A program made the translations under genes and the position numbers. From Microlunatus panaciterrae (GTDB lineage Bacteria; Actinomycetota; Actinomycetes; Propionibacteriales; Propionibacteriaceae): 64,000 bases of DNA. The first letter of the stretch is position 1, and each line of letters begins with the position of its first letter. This document shows positions 25,945 through 35,215 of the stretch, one piece after another. The DNA lies in NCBI RefSeq assembly GCF_016907535.1, contig NZ_JAFBCF010000001.1, positions 2,170,001-2,234,000 of the forward strand, written 5' to 3'. Below the pieces are notes generated by a model, which saw only the letters and a program-made list of their open reading frames with translations, did not search any database and was not told the origin of the DNA.

Positions 25945-27557
25945 CCGACACCAGACGAACGGCCGGTGCTGCGGTGCCCACCCAGACGCCCACAGCTGAC
26001 CGCTACCGGCCGACCACCTGGAGTCGCGACCACCGGGTGGCGCTCGGTGGCATCGTCGGAGCCACCGTGCTGACCGTCTTCGCCGGGGTGCTGGGACCGT
26101 CAGCGGTGACACTCACGCTCGGACCCCGGGATAACCTGCTGCCACCGTGGTATCTGCCGGCCGGCGTGGTCGAACCCAACGAGTGGCTGGTCTCCGGACT
26201 GATCTGGGTGGCGATCATCGTCGGCGCCCTCGGCCTGTGGGTCGGCCTGCGGGCCCTCGCCGACGGCTGGCTGCCGAGCTGGAAACGACTGTTCGGCCTG
26301 GGCACCGGGCTGAGCCTGGCGACGATCGCGGTGCCACCGCTCACCTCCGCCGACGTGTTGATGTACGCCGCGTACGGGCGCCTGCAGTCGATCGGCCGCG
26401 ACCCGTACGAGATCACGCCCGCCGAGGTGTTCCGCGGCCAGTTCGACCCGGTCCTGCGCTGGACCGAACGGCCCTGGCAGGACACCCCCAGCGTCTACGG
26501 CCCGATCACCTCCTGGACCCAATGGCTGGCCAACTTCCTCGGCGGCGAGAACATGCACGACATCGTCTTCTGGCTTCAGCTGTTTGCGGTGCTGCCGTTC
26601 ATCATCATGTGTGCCGGGGTCGTCTGGATGGCCGCGGACGACCCGCAGCGGCAGGCCCGGGCGGCCCTGCTGAGCATCGCCAACCCGGTGCTGATCTGGG
26701 CGGTGGTGGCCGGTGCCCACAACGAGGCCCTCTCAGTGATGTTCGCGGTCTTCGGGATGATGATGATGAGGCGGCATCCGCTGCTGGCAGGGGTCGGCAT
26801 CGGACTGGCCGGCTGCGCCAAGCTGAGCATCGGGCTCTGGGGGCTGGCAATGTTGTGGGCGTATCGCCGTGAGCCGAAGAAGGCCCTCCTGCTCTGCCTC
26901 GGCACCGCGCTGCCGATGGCGCTCGCCTACCTCTTCTGGGCGCCGAAGGCGTTCTTCCAGGTGCTGCGCAACGGCAGCTACGTCTCGGTCGGCTCCTGGG
27001 CCAACCCGGTTTACCGGTTCCTCGACCTCTTCTTCACCCCGGTGGTCGCCAAGATCGTGGTCGGCGTGCTGGCCTACGCCGGGTTGTTCGTGATCGCCTG
27101 GATGCTGTCCAAGACGCTGCCCTGGCAGGCCGCGCCCGGCCTGGCCGCCGACCAGGACCCCCGCCTCGACCCGTTGACGGTGGCGCTGCGGACCGCTCTG
27201 GTGCTGTCGGTGGCGTGGCTGGTCACCTCGATGTACACGTTGTCCTGGTATGACCTGATCGCCTGGGTCCCGATGGCCGTGCTGGCTGCGACCAAGCTGG
27301 ACCGGATCATGCTGCTGCGGATCGCCCCGCTGTCGCTGGCGTACGTCCCGGGACGAGCCATCGAGGTCGGTGCCGCCCTCGACGTCACTGCGACGCGGAT
27401 GCGCGACACCATCTCGCCGATCATCCAGATGGGGGTGCTGCTCGCCATCGTGCTGTGGTGGCGCCACCCCGACCGGGACGAGCTGTTCAGGCGGCCACGC
27501 CGCCGGTCGGTCGCGGCCCCGACCGACCGCCGAGAGTCCGGTCAGCCGGCGGCGTAG
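25941..27557 (+). CDS. Polyprenol phosphomannose-dependent alpha-1,6-mannosyltransferase-like membrane protein (MptB family)
   Basis: 538 residues with about 12 hydrophobic spans, a GT-C fold protein. Family-like blocks are TSADVLMYAAYGRLQSIGRDPYE, QDTPSVYGPITSWTQW, VLIWAVVAGAHNEALSVMF and WYDLIAWVPMA. An acidic pair after the first span (here around LPPWYLP...PNE) matches GT-C expectations only loosely. In mycobacteria MptB extends lipoglycan mannan from polyprenyl-phosphomannose outside the membrane. Overlap with the GT2 gene suggests an envelope-glycan unit. It overlaps the convergent adenosine deaminase gene by 16 bases. Confidence 0.8.
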   Translation: MTDTRRTAGAAVPTQTPTADRYRPTTWSRDHRVALGGIVGATVLTVFAGVLGPSAVTLTLGPRDNLLPPWYLPAGVVEPNEWLVSGLIWVAIIVGALGLWVGLRALADGWLPSWKRLFGLGTGLSLATIAVPPLTSADVLMYAAYGRLQSIGRDPYEITPAEVFRGQFDPVLRWTERPWQDTPSVYGPITSWTQWLANFLGGENMHDIVFWLQLFAVLPFIIMCAGVVWMAADDPQRQARAALLSIANPVLIWAVVAGAHNEALSVMFAVFGMMMMRRHPLLAGVGIGLAGCAKLSIGLWGLAMLWAYRREPKKALLLCLGTALPMALAYLFWAPKAFFQVLRNGSYVSVGSWANPVYRFLDLFFTPVVAKIVVGVLAYAGLFVIAWMLSKTLPWQAAPGLAADQDPRLDPLTVALRTALVLSVAWLVTSMYTLSWYDLIAWVPMAVLAATKLDRIMLLRIAPLSLAYVPGRAIEVGAALDVTATRMRDTISPIIQMGVLLAIVLWWRHPDRDELFRRPRRRSVAAPTDRRESGQPAA

Positions 27558-28552
27558 TCGTCCATCTCGGCCAGCAGCCGCTGCTTGCCGGTCTCGTCCA
27601 GGAACGATGACCGGACGGCCTGCTGCGCCAACGCGACGACTCCGGCCTCGTCGAGATCGAGCAGCCGGGCGGCGATCTGGTACTCGGCGTTCAGGTGGGT
27701 GGCGAACATCGGCGGGTCGTCACTGTTCAGGGTGACCAGGACGCCGGCGTCGACCATGTCCCTGAGCGGGTGCAGTTCCAGCGCCGTCACGGCCCCGGTG
27801 GCGATGTTGGAGGTGGGGCACACCTCGAGCGGGATCTGGTGCTCGGCAAGGTAGCGGAGCAGCTCAGGGTCCTGCGTGGCGGAGGTGCCGTGCCCGATCC
27901 GCTCGGCGCCGAGCTCTCGGAGGGCGTCCCAGATCGTCTGCGGTCCGGTGGTCTCGCCGGCGTGCGGGACACTGTGCAGACCCGCGGCCCGGGCCTGGTC
28001 GAAGTAGGGTTTGAACTGCGGGCGGGGCACCCCGATCTCGGGCCCACCGAGGCCGAAACCGACCAGCGCCGAGGGGCCATGGTCGAGCGCGAGGGTGGCC
28101 GTGCCCGCGGCGCCTTCGAGTCCGAGCTCGCCGGGGATGTCGAAGATCCACCGCAGCTGGATGCCGTGGTCGCGTTCGGCAGCGACCCGGGCGTCCTCGA
28201 TGGCCTCCATGAAGGCCTCCGGGGCGATCCCGCGCACCACCGACGTGTACGGCGTCACGGTGAGCTCGGCGTAGCGGATGTTCTGCGCAGCCATCTCGGT
28301 GGCGACCTCGTAGGTGAGCAGTCGTACGTCCTCATCGTTCTTGACCAGGTCCACCACGGACAGATAGACGGTCACGAAGTGGGCGAAGTCGGTGAACGTG
28401 AAGTAGTCGTTCAGCTCCGCCGGGTCGCTCGGCACCGTGCCTGGATGCCGCGCAGCCAGCGCGGAGACGATCTTCGGCGACGCCGACCCGACGTGGTGGA
28501 CATGCAGCTCGGCCTTGGGCAGGCCGGCGATGAAGTCAGCGGAGACAGCCAT
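27542..28552 (-). CDS. add: Adenosine deaminase
   Basis: 336 residues. It converts adenosine (or deoxyadenosine) to inosine. Zinc and catalytic residues are visible: the HVH of LPKAELHVHHVG, HAGE in HSVPHAGETTGP, IGHGTSA, and VTLNSDDPPMF with the paired aspartates. The start is the ATG at 28552. The open frame continues upstream for 73 codons, but that part is derived from a dispersed repeat (28586-28683) and has no ribosome site. Overlaps the 3' end of the convergent mannosyltransferase gene by 16 bases. Related adenine deaminases exist, but length and motifs fit adenosine deaminase. Confidence 0.92.
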   Translation of the reverse strand: MAVSADFIAGLPKAELHVHHVGSASPKIVSALAARHPGTVPSDPAELNDYFTFTDFAHFVTVYLSVVDLVKNDEDVRLLTYEVATEMAAQNIRYAELTVTPYTSVVRGIAPEAFMEAIEDARVAAERDHGIQLRWIFDIPGELGLEGAAGTATLALDHGPSALVGFGLGGPEIGVPRPQFKPYFDQARAAGLHSVPHAGETTGPQTIWDALRELGAERIGHGTSATQDPELLRYLAEHQIPLEVCPTSNIATGAVTALELHPLRDMVDAGVLVTLNSDDPPMFATHLNAEYQIAARLLDLDEAGVVALAQQAVRSSFLDETGKQRLLAEMDDYAAG

Positions 28553-28585
28553 GTCCACCAGTGTGCTGCACCCGCGGTGGGTGGA

Positions 28586-28683
28586 CCTGCAAGGAATCGA
28601 CCACTCATCGGGGATGGTGCACCGCCACAAGGCTGAGCGTTGTCGCCCGAGACCGATGACTGGCCGATTTCTTGCGCCGAAGG
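28586..28683. repeat. Dispersed element C, copy 1 (about 98 bases)
   Basis: The unit begins CCTGCAAGGAATCGACCACT and ends near TTTCTTGCGCCGAAGG. It aligns nearly end to end with 59095-59192 at about 80% identity by eye, with no frame preserved. It lies just upstream of the adenosine deaminase start and could be its leader, or a transposed non-coding element. Confidence 0.7.
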
Positions 28684-28691
28684 GCCACCTG

Positions 28692-30290
28692 TCAGCGGGG
28701 GGAACGGATGATGAGACCGCCGGGGAGGACTTCGGCGGTGAGCTTGTGGGCGTGGCCGACGGTGTCCCCATCCAGCTGGTACTGGTCGCCCTCCTGGACC
28801 CGGATGGTGACCTTGCGGCCGGTGAGCCGGTCCAGCTGGTTGTCGGTCCGGCGCTGCCGGGTCAGCACCCGGGCGATCAGCCGGAGCCAGTCCAGCAGAC
28901 CGCGCGGGGACGCGACCAGCACGTCCAGCAGGCCGTCGTCGGGCTTGGCGTCCGGGATCAGCGGGATGTTGGCCTGCAGGAAACCGACGTTGCCGATCAC
29001 CAGGACGTGGGCCCGGCGGCGGATCACGGGTTGGTCGTCGACCTGGATGGTGGTGTGCAGGGCGGGATGGTTCGCGTTGCGGGCCGCCGCGACGAAGTAG
29101 GCCGCCGATCCGACGGCACGCTTCAGCTCGGTGTTGGTGGACTGCATGATCACCGCGTCGATGCCGATGCCGGCCATCACCATGAAGTGGTCCGCCTGGT
29201 CCTCGTTGTCGTCGGCGACGATCCTGACCACGTCGATCGGCCGGTCGACCCCTTCGAACGCGACCCGGAGCGCCTCCCGCTCGTCGAGCGGGATGCCCAC
29301 ATTCTTGGCCAGCAGGTTGCCGGTGCCGGCTGGGATCAGGCCGAACGGGATGCCGCTGTCCGCCAGACCGGAACAGACGACCCGGATGGTCCCGTCGCCA
29401 CCGGCCGCCAGCACCAGGTCTACCCGCTCCGCCACCGCACGGGCCGTCATCTCGCGGCCCGGGTCGTCCTGGGTCGTCTCCAACCAGAGCGGGCGCTCCC
29501 ACCCGCGGGTACGCAGCTCGTATTCGACATGGCGTCGGAAGGTGGCCCAGTCGGTGACCTTGACCGGGTTGTAGATGACGGCGCAGCGCAATGGTTGGCC
29601 GCTGTCGGCCGGCGCCGGCGGCTGCACCCTGGTCAGGGACGAGGCGCTGATGATGAACTGCGGGATGACACGGACGTCGGCCGCGATCAGCGCCAGGGAG
29701 GCGGCGATGACGCCGAACAGGACACCGCCGACCAGGTCGGAGACGTAGTTCGCCGACAGCAGCCAGCGGTCGAAGCCGACGGCGAGCACGATCGCCGAAC
29801 CGCCGAACGCCCAGCCGAGCCGGACCTGCCGGCTCTGCCGGGTGACCGTCAAAGTGGCCCCCATCAGGATCACGAAGGCGACCATGGCCACCAGATGACC
29901 CGACGGGTACGAGTAGCCGTAGGCGGTGAGCAGGTCCAGGGCCTGCGCGGGTCGATCCCGGCGGACGAGCAGCTTCACCCCGATCTCGCCGCCCCAGCCG
30001 ATCACCACAGCCAGTACCAGAGCGGCGCTCAGGTTCCGCAGTCGATGCCGGATCGCCCACAGCGCGATCCCCAACATCCCTGCGTACACCACCCCGGGCC
30101 AGGTCAGCAGTGCGAACGCGGCAGCCAGCTGCGCCGGGCCGGAGGCCGGATCCAGTGGCGCCGCCACGTCGGCGAGGTCGGATCGCTCCAGTCGGGGGAC
30201 GAAGAGGAACATCAGGGTCCAGGCGACGAAGATGACGATGGCCCCTGAGGTGATCGCGACAGCGAACAGCGATGGTGGTTTCCGGGCCAT
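28692..30290 (-). CDS. Fusion of PAP2 phosphatase-like and diacylglycerol kinase-like domains
   Basis: 532 residues. Residues about 60-225 are a PAP2 membrane domain with motif 1 in KLLVRRDRP (Lys106, Arg113, Pro114) and motif 2 YPSGH (128-132). Motif 3 reads R-W-L-L-S-A-N-Y-V-S-D, so Asn181 sits where the nucleophilic histidine is expected. Residues about 235-530 are a DAGK/YegS-like lipid kinase: CAVIYNPVKV, AAGGDGTI, IPAGTGNLLAKN, and VMAGIGIDAVIM. The kinase part looks complete. The joined arrangement suggests phospholipid or polyprenyl phosphate handling at the membrane, with the PAP2 half possibly serving only as an anchor. Start ATG at 30290; divergent from serS. Confidence 0.85.
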   Translation of the reverse strand: MARKPPSLFAVAITSGAIVIFVAWTLMFLFVPRLERSDLADVAAPLDPASGPAQLAAAFALLTWPGVVYAGMLGIALWAIRHRLRNLSAALVLAVVIGWGGEIGVKLLVRRDRPAQALDLLTAYGYSYPSGHLVAMVAFVILMGATLTVTRQSRQVRLGWAFGGSAIVLAVGFDRWLLSANYVSDLVGGVLFGVIAASLALIAADVRVIPQFIISASSLTRVQPPAPADSGQPLRCAVIYNPVKVTDWATFRRHVEYELRTRGWERPLWLETTQDDPGREMTARAVAERVDLVLAAGGDGTIRVVCSGLADSGIPFGLIPAGTGNLLAKNVGIPLDEREALRVAFEGVDRPIDVVRIVADDNEDQADHFMVMAGIGIDAVIMQSTNTELKRAVGSAAYFVAAARNANHPALHTTIQVDDQPVIRRRAHVLVIGNVGFLQANIPLIPDAKPDDGLLDVLVASPRGLLDWLRLIARVLTRQRRTDNQLDRLTGRKVTIRVQEGDQYQLDGDTVGHAHKLTAEVLPGGLIIRSPR

Positions 30291-30404
30291 AGTGGCTCCA
30301 TCATCCCATCGACCAGTGGGGCGTCCTGTCTGCTGCTGCGGCGGCCGTGTCGGACGGGCGGTAATCGGTGTGCTCGGTGTTTACCGTCTCGATAGGCTGG
30401 CCGG

Positions 30405-31679
30405 GTGATCGATGCCAAGCTGCTCCGCCAGGACCCCGACCGTATCCGTGCCTCCCAACGGGCGCGTGGCGAGTCGGAGTCCCTCGTCGATGAGGCGGTG
30501 GTGGCCGACGAGACCAGGCGGACCGCGATCGCCGACTACGAGCGCCTGCGTGCCGAGCAGAAGGAGCTGGGCAAGCTCGTGTCGCGGGCGCAGGGGGAGG
30601 AGAAGGCCGAGCTGCTCGCCCAGACGCGTGACCTGGCTGCGGCGGTGAAGGCGGCCGAGGCGGCCCAGACCGAGGCCAGCGCCGCCTTCGACGGACTGGT
30701 CGCGCAGATCGCCAATCTGGTCGACCCGGCCGCGCCGATCGGCGGCGAGGACGACTTCACCGTGCTGGAGACGCACGGGGAGCCCCGCGACTTCGCAGCC
30801 GAGGGCTTCGAGCCGCGGGACCATCTCGAGATCGGCCGCGGGCTGGGCGCCATCGACATGGAGCGGGGCGCCAAGGTGTCCGGGTCGCGCTTCTACTACC
30901 TGACCGGCCAAGGGGCGGAGCTTGAGCTCGCCCTGATCAACTTCGCCATGGCGCAGGCGATCGGGAACGGTTTCCGCCCGATGATCCCACCCGCCCTGGT
31001 GAAGGCGCGGGCGATGGAGGGCACCGGCTTCCTCGGTCAGGCGGCGCAGGACGTCTACTACCTGCCCAACGACGACATGTACCTGGTGGGTACGGCGGAG
31101 GTGCCGCTGGCCGCCTATCACAGCGACGAGATCCTGGACGTGACCACTTTGCCGCTGCGTTACGCCGGCTACAGCCCGAGCTACCGTCGCGAAGCGGGCT
31201 CGCACGGCAAGGACACCAAAGGCATCTTCCGGGTGCACTGGTTCGACAAGGTCGAGATGTTCGTGTTCTGTGACCCTGCCGAAGCCGACGCCGAGCACCA
31301 GCGACTGCTCCAGTGGGAGAAGGAGTTCATTTCCGCGCTGGACATCCCGTTCCAGGTCCTCGACGTCGCCAGCGCTGACCTCGGCCTGAGCGCGGCCCGC
31401 AAGTTCGACTGCTATGGCTGGTTGCCGACGCAGGGCCGCTACCGCGAGATCACGTCGACCTCGAACTGCACCGAGTTCCAGGCCCGGCGGCTGAACATCC
31501 GGGGCCGGTTCGCGGGCGGCACAGCTCCGGTCGCCACCCTGAACGGCACCCTGTGCGCCATCGCCCGCTCCATTGTGATGATCCTGGAGAACCACCAGCA
31601 GGCCGACGGGTCGGTCCGGATCCCGGAGGTGCTGCGGCCCTACCTCGGCGGTCGCAAGTTCCTCACGCCCGACGCATGA
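30405..31679 (+). CDS. serS: Seryl-tRNA synthetase
   Basis: 424 residues, class II aminoacyl-tRNA synthetase. An N-terminal long coiled-coil arm (about 1-110, with [21 protein letters not shown]) contacts the long variable arm of tRNA-Ser. Class II motif 1 is MEGTGFLGQ, motif 2 is [15 protein letters not shown], and motif 3 is [19 protein letters not shown]. The start is GTG at 30405. Its stop overlaps the HAD gene's ATG (ATGA). Two tRNA-Ser genes are encoded in this window, but that is coincidental. Confidence 0.97.
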   Translation: MIDAKLLRQDPDRIRASQRARGESESLVDEAVVADETRRTAIADYERLRAEQKELGKLVSRAQGEEKAELLAQTRDLAAAVKAAEAAQTEASAAFDGLVAQIANLVDPAAPIGGEDDFTVLETHGEPRDFAAEGFEPRDHLEIGRGLGAIDMERGAKVSGSRFYYLTGQGAELELALINFAMAQAIGNGFRPMIPPALVKARAMEGTGFLGQAAQDVYYLPNDDMYLVGTAEVPLAAYHSDEILDVTTLPLRYAGYSPSYRREAGSHGKDTKGIFRVHWFDKVEMFVFCDPAEADAEHQRLLQWEKEFISALDIPFQVLDVASADLGLSAARKFDCYGWLPTQGRYREITSTSNCTEFQARRLNIRGRFAGGTAPVATLNGTLCAIARSIVMILENHQQADGSVRIPEVLRPYLGGRKFLTPDA

Positions 31680-32458
31680 GCTGGCGGCCGAAGCTCGTCG
31701 CCTTGGACATCGACGGCACGGTCGTCGACCATGCCGGCCGGATGCCCGAGGCCGTCTTCGACGCGGTCCAACGGGTGGTCGAGGCCGGCGTTCACGTCGT
31801 ACTGGCTACCGGGCGGGCCTGGCACGGCACCCAACCCGTGTTCGACCACCTGAGACTGCCCGGGGGTCCGGCCATCTCGTCCAACGGCGCCGTGACGGTG
31901 AGCTACCCGCCGCAGGAGATCACCCGGGCGATCACTTTCGACCCCGCCGACGTGATCCGACGGGTGATGGAGTTCGCCCCCGACACCCTGGTGGCGGTGG
32001 AGGAGGTCGGTCGTGGCTACCGCCTGTCCGACCACTTCCCACCCGGAGACCTCACCGGCGAGCTGGTGATCGAGGATCTGCAGGAGCTCGGTGCCAGGCC
32101 GGTGACCAGGGTGATCCTGCGCGACCCGAACCGCTCAGACGAGGACTTCGTCTCCCTGGCCGACCATCTGGGCCTGCACGGGGTGACCTACTTCGTCGGC
32201 TACAGCGCCTGGATCGACATCGCCCCTGACGGTGTGAACAAGGCGACCGCCCTGGCCGACATCGCGGCCGACCTCGGGGTGGACCAGACCGAGGTGCTGG
32301 CGCTGGGCGATGGCCGCAACGACATCGAGATGCTCACCTGGGCCGGCCGCGGGGTCGCCATCGGTGACGCCCCGCCGGAGGTGAAGGAAGCCGCCGACAG
32401 CGTCACCGACCGGTTCGACCTGGGAGGCACGGTGAAGGAATTGCTGCGCTGGTTCTGA
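31676..32458 (+). CDS. HAD-superfamily hydrolase (Cof-type sugar phosphatase)
   Basis: 260 residues. Motif I is [12 protein letters not shown] with the nucleophilic aspartate, motif II is ATGRAWHG, motif III lysine is in [16 protein letters not shown], and motif IV is [18 protein letters not shown] with [16 protein letters not shown]. The C2-cap arrangement fits Cof/YidA-type phosphatases that act on sugar phosphates or similar. The ATG overlaps the serS stop by four bases, so it is co-translated; this serS-HAD pairing is common in actinobacteria. Substrate unknown. Confidence 0.88.
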   Translation: MSWRPKLVALDIDGTVVDHAGRMPEAVFDAVQRVVEAGVHVVLATGRAWHGTQPVFDHLRLPGGPAISSNGAVTVSYPPQEITRAITFDPADVIRRVMEFAPDTLVAVEEVGRGYRLSDHFPPGDLTGELVIEDLQELGARPVTRVILRDPNRSDEDFVSLADHLGLHGVTYFVGYSAWIDIAPDGVNKATALADIAADLGVDQTEVLALGDGRNDIEMLTWAGRGVAIGDAPPEVKEAADSVTDRFDLGGTVKELLRWF

Positions 32459-32543
32459 ACCGGCGCCGACACAGTCCCCGGTCCAGGAACGTCCACCCAA
32501 CGCCAGGGCGGCAGCTGGGTGGGCGCCCATCTCCAGTATGGCC

Positions 32544-33128
32544 TCAGGCTGCCCGCCGTGCCGGTGATGGCGTCCGGGTGACGGTGCGGAAGGCGGCCAT
32601 CACCCGCGCCAGGCTCGGTGGTGTGGACCTGCGGATCGGCGTCACGTCGACGGTCCTGCGGGCCTTGCGCAGATGCCGCTTCACCGTTGACAGCGAGCAA
32701 CCCATCCGCTGGGCCAACATCTCCAGGCTCTCGTGCGGGTTGGCGTTGCGCAGTCGAACGACCTCGTCATGATCAACCTGACGGTGCCGGCCAGTGACAC
32801 CGGCCAGGGTGTCGAAGTCCTCCGGCTCGACGGTGACCTCCAGCAGGCGGCGCATCTGCATCCGCTCCTTGCGGGTGGTGCCGGCGACGTAGCCGGACAC
32901 GTCATTCTTGACGACGGCGTCGTAGAGGCACTCGCGCTGCAGCGGGCAGGCGTGACACAGGCTCTCGGCGCGCTGGGTCAGCAGCTGGTGGCGACGGCGG
33001 TCCGGAGCGCTCGCGCTCGTGTTCGGGGGTTCCTCCAGGAAGGGGTCCTGGAACAGGGAGGCAAACTCCACACATCCGGTGACGGGTGCACTGGTCGTTG
33101 TCTGGGTTGCTCGCATCGCGGTCTCCAA
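32544..33128 (-). CDS. WhiB-family iron-sulfur protein with a C-terminal helix-turn-helix extension
   Basis: 194 residues, longer than the usual 80-130 for WhiB. The Fe-S cysteines are Cys19, Cys58, Cys61 and Cys67 in the WhiB spacing (C-x38-C-x2-C-x5-C; ESLCHACPLQRECLYDAV). The downstream turn reads VSGYVAGTTRKERM instead of the usual G-V-W-G-G. Residues about 115-155 (HDEVVRLRNANPHESLEMLA then LSTVKRHLRKARR) form a clear helix-turn-helix, so DNA binding may not need a sigma-factor partner. The start ATG is the best placed one; the gene converges on the HAD gene. Confidence 0.82.
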   Translation of the reverse strand: METAMRATQTTTSAPVTGCVEFASLFQDPFLEEPPNTSASAPDRRRHQLLTQRAESLCHACPLQRECLYDAVVKNDVSGYVAGTTRKERMQMRRLLEVTVEPEDFDTLAGVTGRHRQVDHDEVVRLRNANPHESLEMLAQRMGCSLSTVKRHLRKARRTVDVTPIRRSTPPSLARVMAAFRTVTRTPSPARRAA

Positions 33129-33234
33129 GGTCTCGTTGTGTCAACAGGCCTCGCATACGACGATGTCGTGGCACGGTCGGTTCCGTGCCGCGCCGGATTC
33201 CGCGCCAGCCGCCCCACCTCCAGGGACAGTCCTG

Positions 33235-33825
33235 CTACAGGTACATCCCGTCACTGCCGTCCCGATGCGGAAGCTGCTGACCGGGCGGCATCACCCCCGG
33301 CGGCAGAGCGCGCCGCATCTGCTCGAGCTGGGCACGGGCGGCCATCTGCTGCGCGAAGAGCGCGGTCTGGATGCCGTGGAAGAGCCCCTCCAGCCAGCCG
33401 ACCAGCTGGGCCTGGGCGATCCGGAGCTCGGCATCGGTCGGCGTGGCGTCTTCGCCGAACGGGAGCGACAGCCGCTCCAGCTCCTCGACCAGCTCCGGGG
33501 CCAGACCGTCCTTGAGCTCGGCTATCGAGGCGGAATGGATATCGCGCAGCCGTTGCCGGCTCGCGTCGTCCAGCGGTGCCGCCTTCACCTCCTCCAGCAG
33601 CTGACGGATCATGTTGCCGATCCGCATCACCTTCGCCGGCTGTTCGACCAGGTCGGTGACGGAGGTCGCGGTCGCGCCGTCCTCCACCTCACCTTCGGAC
33701 TCCTCCGCCGGAGGGCCCTCCACCGCCATCGCGTTCGGAGTCACGACATAGACCCTGCCGTCATCGGTCGCTCCCGCGATCCCCTGGGGCTGCTCGTTCT
33801 CCGGTGCGTTCTGCTCACTGGTCAT
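33235..33825 (-). CDS. bpa: Bacterial proteasome activator (Bpa/PafE family)
   Basis: 196 residues. The four-helix core matches the family closely: IRQLLEEVKAAPLDDASRQR, ELKDGLAPELVEELERLSLPF, ELRIAQAQLVGWLEGLFHGI and TALFAQQMAARAQLEQMRR. A Pro/Gly-rich tail ends G-M-Y-L, corresponding to the C-terminal GQYL-type motif that docks into the proteasome alpha ring. The acidic N-terminus (about 1-55) is disordered and lineage-specific. Bpa opens the 20S proteasome without ATP to degrade unfolded proteins. Proteasome subunit genes are not in the window. The PrsW-like gene lies upstream on the same strand, 48 bases away. Confidence 0.92.
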   Translation of the reverse strand: MTSEQNAPENEQPQGIAGATDDGRVYVVTPNAMAVEGPPAEESEGEVEDGATATSVTDLVEQPAKVMRIGNMIRQLLEEVKAAPLDDASRQRLRDIHSASIAELKDGLAPELVEELERLSLPFGEDATPTDAELRIAQAQLVGWLEGLFHGIQTALFAQQMAARAQLEQMRRALPPGVMPPGQQLPHRDGSDGMYL

Positions 33826-33873
33826 GGTCCCGATACTAGTGACGGGGCAGCCAGTGACCGGTGGCTACCGTGG

Positions 33874-35151
33874 TCAGGGTCCGCCGGGGATCGGGTTGTA
33901 GGTGGCCAGCGGATCGGTCGGCTGCATCGGAGCTCCGGTCACCGGGCTCGACTGGGCGCTGAGCTGGTTGAGCTGGGGCGCGACCTGGGCCCGTTCGAGC
34001 TGGATGGTCTGGACGAGGGCGTCGTGCTGCTGCAGCAGCGCCGGTGTCGCCAGCCCGTGGTCCAGCCGGTCGCGGACGAAGGCCAGCTCGGTGACCGCAT
34101 CGGCAAACTGGGCGATCTGTCGGGCTCCGTCCTTGCCGCCGGCGCTCTTCGCCGCCTGCAATCGGAGCTTTCGGCTGCCGAGCGAGGAAAGCCAGCCGGC
34201 CTCCTGCGGGGCCACCAGCCGTGCCTGCACCATGGCGGGCAGCTGGGCCAGGACGATCTCGCCCTCCCGTCTACGGCTACGCCGGGCGAGCAGGACGGCG
34301 CCGACGAACACCGGCACCATGACCACGCCATAGGTGATCAGGTAACCCTGCAGACCCAGTGCGGTGGACCCGTTCCAGAGGCCGTGCAGCAGGACGGCGC
34401 CGAGGTAGCCGAGCAGCAGGCAGCCGAACCTGCCCACCGCCGACTTCTGCCGCAGCGAGAGGAAGACACCGATCGCCGTCATGGAGGTGAACAGGGGGTG
34501 GGCGAAGACGCCCAGCGCCAGCCGGATCACGATGGTGAGAATGGCCCCGCCGAGCGAGTGCTGGCTGGTGAAGTAGAGCAGGTCCTCGACGAAGGCGAAG
34601 CCGATCCCGACCATGCCGGCGTACACCAGGCAGTCGGTCAGGGTGTTGAGCTCCTTGCGCCGGAGACCGGTGAGCATCAGCCACAGGAACATACCCTTGC
34701 CGAACTCCTCGACCAGCGGTGCCTGGATGGCGATGCTGCTGAACGGGCCGTTGAGAAAGCCCACCGCGGACAGGATCTGCCCGATGATGAGCGCCCAGAC
34801 CACGGTGAACCCGCCGCCCCACACGAACGCGAAGATCAGCAGCCGAGGCGGCTCCGGCTCCCAGCGGTCGATCCACAGGTAGGCCCCGATCACCAGTCCG
34901 GCACCGAGCACGGCGGGGATCAGGCCGATGGCGAAGAAGACCATGTTCTGGGCCGTCGCCAAGGCGACCAGGCCCGTCACCAGGACCGCCGCGATGATGA
35001 TCAACGCCAGCGGGGCACCGACCTTCCTGGCCTTGCGACGTGGCGCCGACGGGTACGGGTGCTGGGGCACCACAGCGGCCGTCGGCCAGGAGCCGCTGGG
35101 AGTGCCCTGCGGCGGCGGAGGCGGGGGATAGCCCCCGGACGAGTTCTGCAC
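33874..35151 (-). CDS. PrsW-family intramembrane metalloprotease
   Basis: 425 residues. A Pro-rich cytoplasmic N-terminus (about 1-40) precedes eight or so membrane spans. PrsW catalytic markers are PLVEEFGKGMFLW, GIGFAFVEDLLYF, GVFAHPLFTSMTA and LHGLWNGS. The tail beyond about residue 295 is cytoplasmic and helical. PrsW homologues cleave membrane-bound anti-sigma factors; RskA at 11.9 kb is one conceivable substrate, but no direct evidence links them. Divergent from the ABC exporter genes with 64 bases between starts. Confidence 0.87.
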   Translation of the reverse strand: MQNSSGGYPPPPPPQGTPSGSWPTAAVVPQHPYPSAPRRKARKVGAPLALIIIAAVLVTGLVALATAQNMVFFAIGLIPAVLGAGLVIGAYLWIDRWEPEPPRLLIFAFVWGGGFTVVWALIIGQILSAVGFLNGPFSSIAIQAPLVEEFGKGMFLWLMLTGLRRKELNTLTDCLVYAGMVGIGFAFVEDLLYFTSQHSLGGAILTIVIRLALGVFAHPLFTSMTAIGVFLSLRQKSAVGRFGCLLLGYLGAVLLHGLWNGSTALGLQGYLITYGVVMVPVFVGAVLLARRSRRREGEIVLAQLPAMVQARLVAPQEAGWLSSLGSRKLRLQAAKSAGGKDGARQIAQFADAVTELAFVRDRLDHGLATPALLQQHDALVQTIQLERAQVAPQLNQLSAQSSPVTGAPMQPTDPLATYNPIPGGP

Positions 35152-35215
35152 GGGTCAACCGTAGGAGAAAACGAGTGGAGCCGAAACAAAGAAAGCCCAT
35201 ACAGTTATCAGTCTG

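Noticed and set aside
27542-28771. 409-residue adenosine deaminase with a 73-residue extension
   Set aside because: The extension translates dispersed element C and has no ribosome site; the family N-terminus begins at 28552.
28411-30060. 549-residue frame overlapping the PAP2-kinase gene
   Set aside because: It is Arg/Gly/Pro-rich frame-shadow text without domains; the real frame has both enzyme domains.
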